Assembly (NCBI GenBank): GCA_023485295.1
Contig: JAMCZQ010000004.1
Location: 33,458-97,457, forward strand
DNA length: 64,000 nucleotides
Direction of reading: 5' to 3'
Source: Candidatus Marsarchaeota archaeon
Lineage (GTDB): Archaea; Micrarchaeota; Micrarchaeia; Micrarchaeales; Micrarchaeaceae
A program made the position numbers and the translations under genes. The notes under the pieces were generated by a model that was given only the letters and a program-made list of their open reading frames with translations, did not search any database and had not been told where the DNA came from. Below, piece after piece: positions 34,930 to 44,956 of the stretch. The number at the start of each line of letters is the position of its first letter. Within the stretch, counting starts at the first letter, position 1.

Positions 34930-35409
34930 ATGGTGCATTCCGTGGAAGATAAACCTGATGAATTTGTTGATTTCTCTGTGAGATACAAGGAATGGGTCGC
35001 GATAAGGAGGCTTGCAATAACAAGCGCTACAAAGCCGGAGGAGATAGCGTACCACCTTGCAGGCATACGCTCTTCTATAGACTCGAAGATGTTCCAGATA
35101 CTCGGCATAGATGTAGGCATGATTGAAAAATATGCAAAGGATGCGACTTCAGGCATGCGCTCAGGGTTCCCTTCGCTGCTCGAAGCAACGAAGCTTGTAG
35201 AACAGCCTGATGCAAAGAAAATCATAGTGGATGCATGCCCTTCCCCTACGCTGAAGCCTTTTGCAAGGACATACATGCTTAACAGGCTTATAGCAAGCGT
35301 AGGCGTAGACACGTCCCTGAGCCAGCTCGCCCTTTCAAAGACATTCAAGTACCTGAAGCCACCGAAAGCGCCTGGAAGAATGGCAAAGGGCCTCAAGCCA
35401 CTAGCGTAA
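34930..35409 (+). CDS. DUF2666-like archaeal protein
   Basis: A 159-residue soluble, mainly helical protein. The block VDFSVRYKEWVAIRRLAI and EEIAYHLAGIRSSIDSKMF resembles archaeal DUF2666 proteins (FxxxYxxWxxIKKL then a helix with LAxIR). It begins 7 bp after the wHTH gene. Function of the family is unknown; position beside eL40 hints at a translation-linked role. Confidence 0.5.
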   Translation: MVHSVEDKPDEFVDFSVRYKEWVAIRRLAITSATKPEEIAYHLAGIRSSIDSKMFQILGIDVGMIEKYAKDATSGMRSGFPSLLEATKLVEQPDAKKIIVDACPSPTLKPFARTYMLNRLIASVGVDTSLSQLALSKTFKYLKPPKAPGRMAKGLKPLA

Positions 35410-35431
35410 CCTATTCTGAATACAGCAGGGA

Positions 35432-37105
35432 TTACAGCCTCGGCCTAAGAACATGGCGCTCGCCATTCTCCACGAATTCCGCTTCCCATGTCCCGTTCAC
35501 GTTGCGCCTCCTTATAAGGAACCCTTCGGGCAGCTTTCCCCTGAGCATCTCTGCATCCATGTCTATAAGGCTCTTTTCCTCGTCTATCATTGACCTTCTT
35601 GCATCGCCCAATATGAGCTTTTCATGGATGGGCTCGTAGTCCTGCGCTTTTAAGGGAAGCCCCTCCTTTCTGTCGATTCCGATAACTAGGTTCCTGGCTA
35701 CTGATTCCTGCGTGGCTGCTATCTCCATCTGGTAAGCCAGAGCAACCATCCCGCTTCCGAAGAACGCACACGCTCCTGCATCGCCAGGCTGAACTTTGCC
35801 GCTCTTGAGGAGGCTGGCTATCGCCACTACTGTAGAGCTGGTATACGAGTTGCCGACCTGCGCCGGCAGCACCAGTGCGTCCTTTATGTGCATGTCATCG
35901 AGAAACTTTTCGAATTCCGGCTGCTTCTTAAGCTTTCTCAGCCATTCCCAGTATGCGTTTATCTCCTTGTCAGATTCTATATAGGGCACTATGTCAGTAT
36001 CATGCACGCCACGGAATTCCACGAGCTTTCCGGTGAAAAGTTCAGCAAGGCCCCTGCTTCCAAGGGGGCTTGCCCCTAGGGACTCCCTCTTCTGCATGGC
36101 CTCGAACATGTCCGGCTCGTAGTTCCTGAGGTAGTGCTCGAAAAGGAAGCTAGCGAAGTATATGGCCTGCTTGGGGAAAGGCACATGGCTTATGAAGAAC
36201 TTCATTTTCTCCATGTATTCGTCGCCATAGATGGCTTTGTTGCTCCTCTCCATGTTGCCCAGTGCCATGGCCACCGCATAGACATAGCCTTTCTCCGAGA
36301 ACTTTCCGTGCACGAACGGGGTATCAGCTCCAAATTTTGTGAAATCCGGGAAAGGCACGTTGAACCTCCCGTACGCGCCCTTGTAGTTTATGCTTACGAG
36401 CTCTGGCTCTGTGGTTACCCACATAAGCGTAGCTGCGCTTCCCTGCGTTGTCTCGGCATCCGGAGCCCTTTTGCTGTCATATACTGCAGTATCGGCAGAT
36501 ATTATTATTGCCGAGCTGCCTATGCCGAAGCTTGAATTTGAATATATCTCACTAAGGGCGCTCGAAAGCGCCAGCCCTGCGCCCGCGCATGCAAAGGTGT
36601 TCTGCTGCAGCCCTGAATTTTTCAGTGCCTCGACATACGGCCTGTACCTTTTTTCATCCTCTTCAAGAAGCCTCGAGTACACAAGGCCTAAGGCTATCTC
36701 TGCTTCAGGCCTGCTGAAATCCGGATTGCTCTCAGTTGCATAGTATACGCTCACTGGCTTTTCAGCGAAAAACTTCTTCCTGCTGCTTGGATCGGAATCG
36801 ACGTTCTTTATGAAAGAATATATGGCATTTGCAGCCATGGTGACGTTGGACTGCGAGTATGTCGGAAGCCTGGCCTTCTCTATGCCCAGCCCCTCCTTTA
36901 TCTTATCAGGCTCAATGGCCCTTTTGCTTTCATCAAGCTTGGCATTCAGCGCGTTAGCGAGCTCGACATAGCTGAAATATGTCTGCGGCGCCTCCACTAT
37001 GAGCTTGTTTATGCCTATCTTGGGGTCTATCCTTACACGCATTACTTCGCTTTCAGCTTGCAGTTGCCTTGCACCTTCAGATTGTTCAGTCTTATAAGCC
37101 ATCAT
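35432..37105 (-). CDS. Hydroxymethylglutaryl-CoA synthase
   Basis: A 557-residue thiolase-fold enzyme that condenses acetyl-CoA and acetoacetyl-CoA, the first committed step of the mevalonate pathway for archaeal lipids. NTFACAGAGLAL carries the catalytic C173, followed by IIISADTAVYD and QGSAATLMWVT; ISHVPFPKQAIYFA gives the catalytic His, and QVGNSYTSSTVVAIASLL the late glycine-rich loop. Usual archaeal enzymes are about 350 residues, so this one is long, with an extended middle and a C-terminal tail. Later in-frame Met codons (M2, M22) are alternative starts. Confidence 0.87.
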   Translation of the reverse strand: MMAYKTEQSEGARQLQAESEVMRVRIDPKIGINKLIVEAPQTYFSYVELANALNAKLDESKRAIEPDKIKEGLGIEKARLPTYSQSNVTMAANAIYSFIKNVDSDPSSRKKFFAEKPVSVYYATESNPDFSRPEAEIALGLVYSRLLEEDEKRYRPYVEALKNSGLQQNTFACAGAGLALSSALSEIYSNSSFGIGSSAIIISADTAVYDSKRAPDAETTQGSAATLMWVTTEPELVSINYKGAYGRFNVPFPDFTKFGADTPFVHGKFSEKGYVYAVAMALGNMERSNKAIYGDEYMEKMKFFISHVPFPKQAIYFASFLFEHYLRNYEPDMFEAMQKRESLGASPLGSRGLAELFTGKLVEFRGVHDTDIVPYIESDKEINAYWEWLRKLKKQPEFEKFLDDMHIKDALVLPAQVGNSYTSSTVVAIASLLKSGKVQPGDAGACAFFGSGMVALAYQMEIAATQESVARNLVIGIDRKEGLPLKAQDYEPIHEKLILGDARRSMIDEEKSLIDMDAEMLRGKLPEGFLIRRRNVNGTWEAEFVENGERHVLRPRL

Positions 37106-37552
37106 GCAAATCGTAAGTGATTGAAAGATTCATGTTAAAAAGACGAAGTAGCAGTTAGACAATCAACGATTGCTGCGGCGCTAACATTTTTACTCTTTCT
37201 GCGACTGCTCTATTTTGCTCCAACAGCTGCCAGTGCTCCGGCAACGGGCTTGCAGGTAGAGGCAGCATAACGCTACGGAACTTTGAGTGGCATGTGCATT
37301 TTCAACGTGCTACCCCTGCATATCGTTCCAGCACAACAGCTCTTTGCAATGCCAAACCATTTTCAAAATATCAAATTCTAAAATGGCAAGCCTAGTTCAA
37401 CCGCTAACGCTACTTCTTCAACTATTGTTGAAAGTAACGCTCTTGAGCCATTACGTTTTAACTAACCTAATACGGTCCTTAAAGTAGGTGCAACATAGAT
37501 GATACCTATTTAATTTTAATATGTCCCTTATATTTACATAAGGTTTGTTCGC
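37106..37552. other. Intergenic region with possible decayed secreted-protein fragment
   Basis: A 447-bp gap. Plus-strand positions 37148-37269 read as a signal-peptide-like stretch (STIAAALTFLLFLRLLYF, then APTAASAPATGLQVEAA) ending in a stop but with no usable start codon. Positions about 37385-37464 read KPSSTANATSSTIVESNALE, the kind of Ser/Thr-rich sequence seen in surface proteins, also without a start. This may be the eroded remains of a surface-protein gene. The 67-residue frame at 37287-37487 has poor protein character and is not called. Confidence 0.25.
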
Positions 37553-40500
37553 ATGAGGCCCTTTGCAAAGGTATTTCTGCCTGTCTTTTGCATGACACTT
37601 TTATTGATAGCTGCCGACCCCTATGCAGTTACACTCACTCTTTCAAACGGCAACGTAATAGCGTATGGCAACACGGATCTGATAAAGGCGATCCCTTCCA
37701 ACTCTATGAATGTTACTGAGATATCTATAAACAATATAGTCGTTGCAAACACTTTGACTGCAAACACTGCCTCTACATTCAATTTCGAGGCGTATGGCAC
37801 GATACACTATTTAAATTCCAACGTGATTGCAGGCAATTCCTACGCAATAAACGCAATAAGCACCAATTCGGTGAATTTGGTGCCTTTAGGCTCTGCACAA
37901 GGCAGCATTGGCGATATAGTATCAAATACGATTTCAGTTACAAAGGCTTCCCCTCCACTAATCATATCGGTGCCTTTGGACAGAATGACCTTCGCTTACG
38001 GCACGTTTACCCAGTTTAACCAGATACCTGTAAGTCTTTATGCCAATAACGCGCTTGTATCGAACACCATAATAGGAATACACAATTCAACCATCCCCCG
38101 CTTTGATTATCCGGAAGGCGTAGCCTTCTCCCCTAACGGTGCATATGCTTACGTTATGAACTATGATAACAACACAGTCAGCATAGTCAATACCTCTACA
38201 CGTTCCATAATTTCAACCATCTCAGGCTTTCATCATCCGGAAGGCGTAGCCTTCTCCCCCAACGGTGCATATGCATACGTTACGAACTCTGATAACAACA
38301 CAGTCAGCATAGTCAATACTTCTACACGTTCCATAATTTCAACCATCTCCGGTTTCTACTTTAATACAGAAACATATGGCGTAGCCTTCTCCCCTAACGG
38401 TGCATATGCATACGTTACGGACTATAATTTTAACGGCGAGGTCAGCATAGTCAATACTTCTACACGTTCCATAATTTCAACCATCTCTGGCTTCTTCTAC
38501 GAACCATCTGGCGTAGCCTTCTCCCCTAACGGTGCATATGCATACGTTACGAACTATGATGACAACATAGTCAGCATAGTCAATACCTCCACACATTCCA
38601 TAATTTCAACCATCTCCGGCTTCAATGCACCCTTCGGCGTTGCCTTCGCCCCCAACGGTGCATATGCATACGTTACGAACTCTGATAACAACACAGTCAG
38701 CATAGTCAATACTTCTACACGTTCCATAATTTCAACCATCCCCGGCTTCTACAAACCATCTGGCGTTGCCTTCGCCCCCAACGGCGCCTATGCATACGTT
38801 ACAAACTCCAATAACAATACAGTCAGCATAATAAATACTGGGTTTGGCTCGTATAAATTCTCTGCTGCAGGCACATATGCGCTTAATGCCAATACGTTGG
38901 GCAATGCCAATTACACATCGAATTCGTTATCCATTGCATTTAACGTGATCAACGAATCAATTGCTATAAATACATCAGCAACAACTACTTCGTATGCATA
39001 CAACGCTAAGGCTCCGTCAATTACTGCTTCTTTAAAAAGCAATTCGATTTCTGGCAACGTATTGAATTCGCTCGCATTCAATTTCAATTCCGGCACTGGC
39101 AACATCATAACTTATAACAATGGCAATTCCCTAAAAGTGCAGATGCCATCAAATTCTTTATTTGCTACTGCTGGAAATTACCTATATACCATATCTAGCA
39201 AGATGCAGAATGACTTTTTGAACAGCACCAACACAATAACAGTCTATAACGATATTATTCCCAACTCTATAAAGATATCAATACTCAAGGCTGTGCCTGC
39301 TGTATCGCTCAATACTCCAAGAAATACAATCTACAATGGTTCATCCGTTTTAACCCGCTATGGTACATTCACCCAGCTTAATCAGATACCTGTAAGTCTT
39401 TATGCAAATAACGCGCTTGTATCGAACACCATAATAGGAATACACAATTCAACCATCCCCCGCTTTGATTATCCGGAAGGCGTAGCCTTTTCCCCTAACG
39501 GTGCATATGCTTACGTTATGAACTATGATAACAACACAGTCAGCATAGTCAATACTTCTACACGTTCCATAATTTCAACCATCTCAGGCTTTCATCATCC
39601 GGAAGGCGTTGCCTTCGCCCCCAACGGTGCATATGCATACGTTACGAACTCTGATAACAACACAGTCAGCATAGTCAATACTTCTACACGTTCCATAATT
39701 TCAACCATCTCCGGTTTCTACTTTAATACAGAAACATATGGCGTAGCCTTCTCCCCTAACGGTGCATATGCATACGTTACGGACTATAATTTTAACGGCG
39801 AGGTCAGCATAGTCAATACTTCTACACGTTCCATAATTTCAACCATCTCTGGCTTCTTCTACGAACCATCTGGCGTAGCCTTCTCCCCTAACGGTGCATA
39901 TGCATACGTTACGAACTATGATGACAACATAGTCAGCATAGTCAATACTTCTACACGTTCCATAATTTCAACCATCTCCGGCTTCAATGCACCCTTCGGC
40001 GTTGCCTTCGCCCCCAACGGTGCATATGCATACGTTACGAACGATTATAACAACACAGTCAGCATAGTCAACACCTCCACACGTTCCATAATTTCAACCA
40101 TCCCCGGCTTCTACGAACCATCTGGCGTTGCCTTCGCCCCCAACGGCGCCTATGCATACGTTACAAACTCTAATAACAATACAGTCAGCATAATAAATAC
40201 CGGGTTTGGCTCGCATAAATTCTCTGCTGCAGGAACGTATTCGCTTACTGCAAATACATTGGGCAATGCAAACTATACCTCAAACACCATTTCAGCGTCG
40301 TTCACAATCGCAAAGACCTCCCCGATGCTGCAGTTGAATGTGTGCAGCAACTACACGTACAGCGGCTCTGCGGGATGCCTAATCACTGCTTCCATAAATT
40401 CCTTTGGCAACCAGTTGAAGGGATACCTTTACATAAATGGCAATGTAGTTGCGAATTCAACATTTGCATCAAATACAATAACGTTCACTGCGCATGAAGG

Positions 40501-41842
40501 CGCTGGGGATTATTCAGTAGTCTTCAATACTACGGGAAACGGGAATTATACATCCAACGCCATAAAAAAGGACTTCACGATTGCGAAGGCCTCTCCATCA
40601 ATAACATTTCCCGTTTTCCCGCAAAATTTTGTCTATAACGGTTCGACAGCTACTGTCGAAGCCGAAATATCCACGTATAACAACCAGTTGCAGGCAAATG
40701 CCTTTGTAAATAACGCTTTGGTAAGTTCGTTCTACTCCAGCAATGATTTTGCTGTTGGCCCAGCGGCAGGCAATTACATAATAACTGCCAATACCCTTGG
40801 CAATGCAAACTACACATCTGCGTCAGTGTCTAGAACATTGACAATAACCCCTGCGCCTGTGCATCCATCATCTTCAACATCATCGCTCTACATAACAGAC
40901 AATGTAAATAAAACGTACGCATCAAACAGGAGCGTGTTTGACGTATACTTGATAAACTATTCAGACAATGCAAAGGTGCTGAACATAACGTATTACCAGA
41001 ATCAGCTGCCTGCAGAGATATCGTTCCCAGCGCATTACTACTTCAGGTTCAATTTTGCATGCGCTTTCACCGCAAACGGCAATTTCTACGTCTCAAACAA
41101 TACATACGGCCTTCTGGATTCAACGCCATGCGGCACAAACTACACAACCACTGGCGGTTCCTACAGTGCATATTATTTGAAAAGGATAATCCCAACAACC
41201 ACTACGACTACTACTACGACTACTACAACGACCACTACAACCGTAACTACGACAACTACAACACCTCCATCAATATCCATTACAAACAAGGGCTATGAAG
41301 TATCGCTGAATATTGCGCCCCATGAACGATCAAAGATAACAATAATGCAATTGCACATAGCGCTTAACATATATTCCAACTACACAAAGAACATTACAGA
41401 AGATGTAACGATAAAGAACGTAACGTCAACGATGCCTTCCGTGCCTATAGGCTATCACGCAATTTCAGGCTTCAACATATCCGCAACGCCGAAGGTGCCT
41501 GCAATCAACACTACAGTGACATATGCATGCTCTCTAAATCCATCGCAGATAAAGCCACTGACGCTTGTAAATGGCACCTGGATGCCAGTAACCAGCTATT
41601 CAATCAACCAAAGCGCATGCAACATCGCATTCTTCGCTTCTGCACCTGCAGTTGTCGCAGTAGCTACAACCCAGAATATCACTACTACAATTCCTGCTAC
41701 TACTGCAACGACAACGATACTGACGGTTGCGAAGCCAACCCCAAACTATGAAGAATACGCTATAATCGTTGCAATAGTCATTTTGGCAATCATAATAATC
41801 GCATATGCAGCCATGAAGGCCAGTGCAAAGGGAAGTGCATAA
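37553..41842 (+). CDS. Surface protein with two YVTN beta-propeller arrays
   Basis: A 1429-residue secreted, anchored protein. A signal peptide (MRPFAKVFLPVFCMTLLLIA) is followed by a short domain and a first array of six YVTN repeats of about 37-42 residues (GVAFSPNGAYAYVTN ... SIVNTSTRSIISTI). After a spacer comes a second, almost identical six-repeat array, then MBG/Ig-like domains (YNGSTATVEAEISTYNNQL), a globular domain with two Cys, a long Thr stalk and a C-terminal membrane helix EEYAIIVAIVILAIIIIAYA. Each array could form a beta-propeller, perhaps closed by neighbouring strands. The protein is heavily decorated with sequons. It likely serves in the S-layer or in adhesion. Confidence 0.87.
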   Translation: MRPFAKVFLPVFCMTLLLIAADPYAVTLTLSNGNVIAYGNTDLIKAIPSNSMNVTEISINNIVVANTLTANTASTFNFEAYGTIHYLNSNVIAGNSYAINAISTNSVNLVPLGSAQGSIGDIVSNTISVTKASPPLIISVPLDRMTFAYGTFTQFNQIPVSLYANNALVSNTIIGIHNSTIPRFDYPEGVAFSPNGAYAYVMNYDNNTVSIVNTSTRSIISTISGFHHPEGVAFSPNGAYAYVTNSDNNTVSIVNTSTRSIISTISGFYFNTETYGVAFSPNGAYAYVTDYNFNGEVSIVNTSTRSIISTISGFFYEPSGVAFSPNGAYAYVTNYDDNIVSIVNTSTHSIISTISGFNAPFGVAFAPNGAYAYVTNSDNNTVSIVNTSTRSIISTIPGFYKPSGVAFAPNGAYAYVTNSNNNTVSIINTGFGSYKFSAAGTYALNANTLGNANYTSNSLSIAFNVINESIAINTSATTTSYAYNAKAPSITASLKSNSISGNVLNSLAFNFNSGTGNIITYNNGNSLKVQMPSNSLFATAGNYLYTISSKMQNDFLNSTNTITVYNDIIPNSIKISILKAVPAVSLNTPRNTIYNGSSVLTRYGTFTQLNQIPVSLYANNALVSNTIIGIHNSTIPRFDYPEGVAFSPNGAYAYVMNYDNNTVSIVNTSTRSIISTISGFHHPEGVAFAPNGAYAYVTNSDNNTVSIVNTSTRSIISTISGFYFNTETYGVAFSPNGAYAYVTDYNFNGEVSIVNTSTRSIISTISGFFYEPSGVAFSPNGAYAYVTNYDDNIVSIVNTSTRSIISTISGFNAPFGVAFAPNGAYAYVTNDYNNTVSIVNTSTRSIISTIPGFYEPSGVAFAPNGAYAYVTNSNNNTVSIINTGFGSHKFSAAGTYSLTANTLGNANYTSNTISASFTIAKTSPMLQLNVCSNYTYSGSAGCLITASINSFGNQLKGYLYINGNVVANSTFASNTITFTAHEGAGDYSVVFNTTGNGNYTSNAIKKDFTIAKASPSITFPVFPQNFVYNGSTATVEAEISTYNNQLQANAFVNNALVSSFYSSNDFAVGPAAGNYIITANTLGNANYTSASVSRTLTITPAPVHPSSSTSSLYITDNVNKTYASNRSVFDVYLINYSDNAKVLNITYYQNQLPAEISFPAHYYFRFNFACAFTANGNFYVSNNTYGLLDSTPCGTNYTTTGGSYSAYYLKRIIPTTTTTTTTTTTTTTTTVTTTTTTPPSISITNKGYEVSLNIAPHERSKITIMQLHIALNIYSNYTKNITEDVTIKNVTSTMPSVPIGYHAISGFNISATPKVPAINTTVTYACSLNPSQIKPLTLVNGTWMPVTSYSINQSACNIAFFASAPAVVAVATTQNITTTIPATTATTTILTVAKPTPNYEEYAIIVAIVILAIIIIAYAAMKASAKGSA
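38021..38870 (+). repeat. Internal duplication, copy 1 (YVTN array)
   Basis: This 850-bp stretch is repeated at 39383-40232 with a constant offset of 1362 bp and no indels seen. Most differences are silent or confined to a few codons. The shared start (CAGATACCTGTAAGTCTTTA) and end (AAATTCTCTGCTGCAGG) define the unit, which covers six YVTN repeats. Confidence 0.85.
39383..40232 (+). repeat. Internal duplication, copy 2 (YVTN array)
   Basis: Second copy of the YVTN array unit. Compared with copy 1 it has changes such as AACGATTATAAC for AACTCTGATAAC in the fifth repeat. The near-identity suggests recent duplication or ongoing gene conversion. Confidence 0.85.
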
Positions 41843-41857
41843 TGCCAACGATAACTG

Positions 41858-43363
41858 CTACGGCCTCTTCTTATTCCTATTTTTCATCTCAGGTATGGTA
41901 TATTTGTTCCAGAAGATCTTGTAGAGCCTAAGCTTATCAGGGATGTCCCTGAGCCCTGGAATGAATGGGAAGAATACCAATATCGCGAAAGCGACCAGCG
42001 CCACAGTGCCGTTTTCGAGATCGCCCCACCAAGGTATTCCAGAAGTAATTATCTCCATATAGTTGTAAGGTGCTGTCCAATAGCTGCCTATCTGCCACCA
42101 AGCGCTCCCGGCCTTGAGCATGCCCCATTGTGCGGTCCTGAGCCCGTATTTTGTTCCGTATGAATACAGCGCATTGGAATCTGCGAGGAACCTTATTTCG
42201 TAAGTTTCGTTAAGCGGGTTCTGAAGGCTCCCGGCAAGCGCGTCCTGGTACAAGCCAGCCTGGGCCATGGACGTAAGCTGCGAGAAAAGTGCGATAGCAG
42301 GATTGGAAGAGTTAAGCCCCTTCGAGATAGAGCCGTTTGATTTGAAGTAGGAATAAGCCGAAGCTAGGCTGGAATTCAGAGCAGAAGGCGATTCGTTGAG
42401 CAGCATGCTTTCATAGTTCTTGGAGCCTGTCACCTTTATGTATTGCAAGTACGGCCCTGTCACGTAAGCGCTTCTGGTGCTGAACGTGTAAGGGTCTATG
42501 GTGTCAAGGTAAGTGGCGGTCCCAGAACTGTAATTGAATTCGCTTATCAATGTCATAGCCATTATGCTTGGCGTGGTATTGGCCACTTGCTGTATGGTGA
42601 GCGGTGCTATATATGGAGACCTTAGAAACACTGCAAAGAGCAGTACTATTATAAGCACATAAACCATGCGCTTATACATGGTCTTGTGGTTTGCAGGTAC
42701 CATGCTGTATGGTATTTCCTTGCGGTAGGGCTTGCTCAATCCTTTTTGCTTGACAAGCATGTAGTGCGCGAACATAAGTAGCGCAAGCAGTATCGGAACT
42801 ATTGCTATGTGCCAGCTGAGCACTGCAGCCATGTTGAGCGGGTTTATCCAGTAGCCAAGCCCCGTGCCGTTCCACAGGTCAGCTCCAGCTTTTGCATTCC
42901 ACTGAGAGACAAAGCCGCCTTGTACCCCTATGCCGAATGCATATTCAAGGAATACGAGGAAGAGCATTAGGCTGCCAAGCACCCATACGAGCTTCTTCTT
43001 TTTGAACGATGACGTTGCGAACTGCACGAACAGGTGCACAAATATGAGGGTTACGAACGCTTCTGCTGCCCAGAGGTGTATGCTCCTGAAGAAAGTTCCA
43101 ACAGCTGTAAGGTTCCACCAATATGGCCCGAATATCAACATTACTATGCCTGTGATTGCGAGTACTCCAAAAAGCTCAAGCAGGTATATGCCTATTGTGA
43201 AAAAGAAATTGTTGCCGTAAGAAGGCACATCCTTTATGTAGAAGAATTCTACAAGTGATCTGACGCTGTCCAGCATTCCTCTAAGGCCTTTGCCTTCGCT
43301 ACCACCATCAGCATCTTGGTAATCCTGGCTTCTAGCATCAACGCTGCCGGGCAATGAAGGCAC
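41858..43363 (-). CDS. Cytochrome b (bc1/b6f-type) subunit
   Basis: A 501-residue membrane protein. The N-terminal cytochrome b domain has four heme ligands: H96 in RSIHLWAAEA, H110 in LIFVHLF, H185 in LSWHIAIVP and H200 in MFAHYMLV. The spacings of 14 and 15 match the cytochrome b6 pattern. VQGGFVSQWNA replaces the usual segment before helix C. After residue 225 come a further membrane helix, a long extracytoplasmic loop region (about 245-450) and a last helix. It would pass quinol electrons in a respiratory complex. No Rieske protein or other bc1 subunit is adjacent. Confidence 0.87.
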   Translation of the reverse strand: MPSLPGSVDARSQDYQDADGGSEGKGLRGMLDSVRSLVEFFYIKDVPSYGNNFFFTIGIYLLELFGVLAITGIVMLIFGPYWWNLTAVGTFFRSIHLWAAEAFVTLIFVHLFVQFATSSFKKKKLVWVLGSLMLFLVFLEYAFGIGVQGGFVSQWNAKAGADLWNGTGLGYWINPLNMAAVLSWHIAIVPILLALLMFAHYMLVKQKGLSKPYRKEIPYSMVPANHKTMYKRMVYVLIIVLLFAVFLRSPYIAPLTIQQVANTTPSIMAMTLISEFNYSSGTATYLDTIDPYTFSTRSAYVTGPYLQYIKVTGSKNYESMLLNESPSALNSSLASAYSYFKSNGSISKGLNSSNPAIALFSQLTSMAQAGLYQDALAGSLQNPLNETYEIRFLADSNALYSYGTKYGLRTAQWGMLKAGSAWWQIGSYWTAPYNYMEIITSGIPWWGDLENGTVALVAFAILVFFPFIPGLRDIPDKLRLYKIFWNKYTIPEMKNRNKKRP

Positions 43364-43553
43364 CTATACAACAGATAAGTTTCGTAAAAATCTAAAAACG
43401 ATAGCTATAATCGCTGCAAGCAGGTATAATGCAGTATATCATGTGGCAAGGGCCTCAAGTTTCATCTTCAAAGGAAGATATGCAAAAACACTGCATAACA
43501 CATACAATTAAATAAGTGCAATTGGATTTTGTATAAGCTAATGGGATGGTGCA

Positions 43554-44168
43554 ATGGTTTTCATTGACGACTTGGCATTGGAGCTCTTTATGCTAGCGCT
43601 CGCTGGCGTAGTATCTTTGTACACCACTGCTTCCGCTTACAGGTATTACAAGGCCAACGGAGTCAAGGGAATAAAGGACTCGATGAGGCCAGGGGCAGTT
43701 CCGCTTGGGCTTCTTGGCATAATAATGCTCATACTGGGCCTATTCGGCGAGATGACATGGCCGCTACCAGGAAGCTACAACATCCTTTTCTACGATCCTT
43801 TCGTACTTATAGGAATAACGATAACCGGCATATCAGTAGCACTGTGGTTCAGGCAGAACATGCAGTATGTTGGCATATTCGCACTTTTTTCAGGGCTTCT
43901 CGCAATATACTACGGCTTCAGCGCTTACTTCATAAAGATGACATCCAGCCCTATTGCAATGCTAGGCCTTTACATAGGGTTTGGCCTGGCTGGCGTGTTT
44001 ACGTATCCTGCAACGCTCATATACGACAGGCTTCCAGCCAAGAGCAAGGCCTCAAACACCTACACTGCATTGCTAGTAATATTCTGGATATTCCTTCTGC
44101 TCGCTTCGCTTCTTGCGATAGTAGTAGGAGTCGCAGCAGTCCCGCAACACCTGCTTTCGCCCCCGTGA
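43554..44168 (+). CDS. DUF981-like polytopic membrane protein
   Basis: A 204-residue protein with six or seven membrane helices. The segment EMTWPLPGSYNILFYDP between helices resembles DUF981 proteins of acidophilic archaea. It is divergent from the cytochrome b gene (190-bp gap), so a link to the respiratory chain is possible. No cofactor ligands are evident. A TATA-like ATTAAATAAG lies about 45 bp upstream. Confidence 0.65.
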   Translation: MVFIDDLALELFMLALAGVVSLYTTASAYRYYKANGVKGIKDSMRPGAVPLGLLGIIMLILGLFGEMTWPLPGSYNILFYDPFVLIGITITGISVALWFRQNMQYVGIFALFSGLLAIYYGFSAYFIKMTSSPIAMLGLYIGFGLAGVFTYPATLIYDRLPAKSKASNTYTALLVIFWIFLLLASLLAIVVGVAAVPQHLLSPP

Positions 44169-44281
44169 TTCGGTCTGCCTTTTTGGCAGCCTGGGCCAAG
44201 TGCAAAGCCTTACTGCATGTCTGTGCTAGGCCCTTTTAATTTACAGGAAGCAGAAGCAGCATAGCTTAGTTTCAATTTGCG

Positions 44282-44878
44282 TCAGTGCTTCTTCGTTATT
44301 CTCAAGTCAAGGAAATCCTTCACCATTTTCGCCTGGCCTCCGTAGGTAATGGCGTACTGCAGCGTCTTTCTCACGCTGTTGCCACTCTTGGAATAAAGCA
44401 GCAATATCATATCGTTTCCAGAAATAAACTTTCCAGCAGGCGGGCTATATTTTTTGGAGTGCAGATATCTAACGATGCTTGCGGTCCTTCTGGAGCCCTT
44501 GGTTTTTCTTGTCAAATATGCAACCGCGAAGAACATCGCCGAGCTCTCAAAGATGTTGTTGACAAGATCCTGCACGTCATCTTGCTTTAAGTCATATAGC
44601 TTAAGCATGTCCCACAGCTTGCCAGGGTCGTAGAACTTGAACTTGGTGTGCTGCACATGGTGGAAGAAGCCGTGTGCCATCAGAGCACTCAGGCCTATTC
44701 TCTCACTACCTTTCAGATAGCTAGGATTTAGGGTTATCAATCCGTTTTCATATTCTTCAGCATCATTGATTTTGTTTGAGATGCGCACCTGCGGCATAGT
44801 ATGCTCCACATTAAGCAAGGAGCGCAAGAACATGTCTATATTTTGCAGCTCATTAACGAGGTGCCTTTCATCAACCAA
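44282..44878 (-). CDS. Zincin-like protein with altered HExxH motif
   Basis: A 198-residue protein with the layout of a small zinc metallopeptidase: SALMAHGFFHHVQHTKFKFY, then about 45 residues on a helix with IFESSAMFFAVAYLTRK that could give the third ligand Glu. The expected HEFFHHVQ reads HGFFHHVQ (codon GGC), so the catalytic Glu is replaced by Gly while the metal-binding His residues remain. It may be a non-catalytic zinc-binding protein. No signal peptide is present. Confidence 0.5.
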   Translation of the reverse strand: MVDERHLVNELQNIDMFLRSLLNVEHTMPQVRISNKINDAEEYENGLITLNPSYLKGSERIGLSALMAHGFFHHVQHTKFKFYDPGKLWDMLKLYDLKQDDVQDLVNNIFESSAMFFAVAYLTRKTKGSRRTASIVRYLHSKKYSPPAGKFISGNDMILLLYSKSGNSVRKTLQYAITYGGQAKMVKDFLDLRITKKH

Positions 44879-44956
44879 ATAAATCCCATACGTAAATTGT
44901 AAATACTCTACAAAGGTTATAAACTTTATTTTTATAAAGCCAAAGGGTGTGCGATA

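Noticed and set aside
37287..37487. 66-codon frame upstream of the YVTN surface protein
   Set aside because: Cys- and Leu-rich low-quality sequence without SD or TATA at a suitable distance; the gap reads better as decayed sequence in other frames.
38021..40232. CRISPR-like repetition
   Set aside because: The repeats are coding, in frame, of 111-126 bp and have no constant short repeat with unique spacers.
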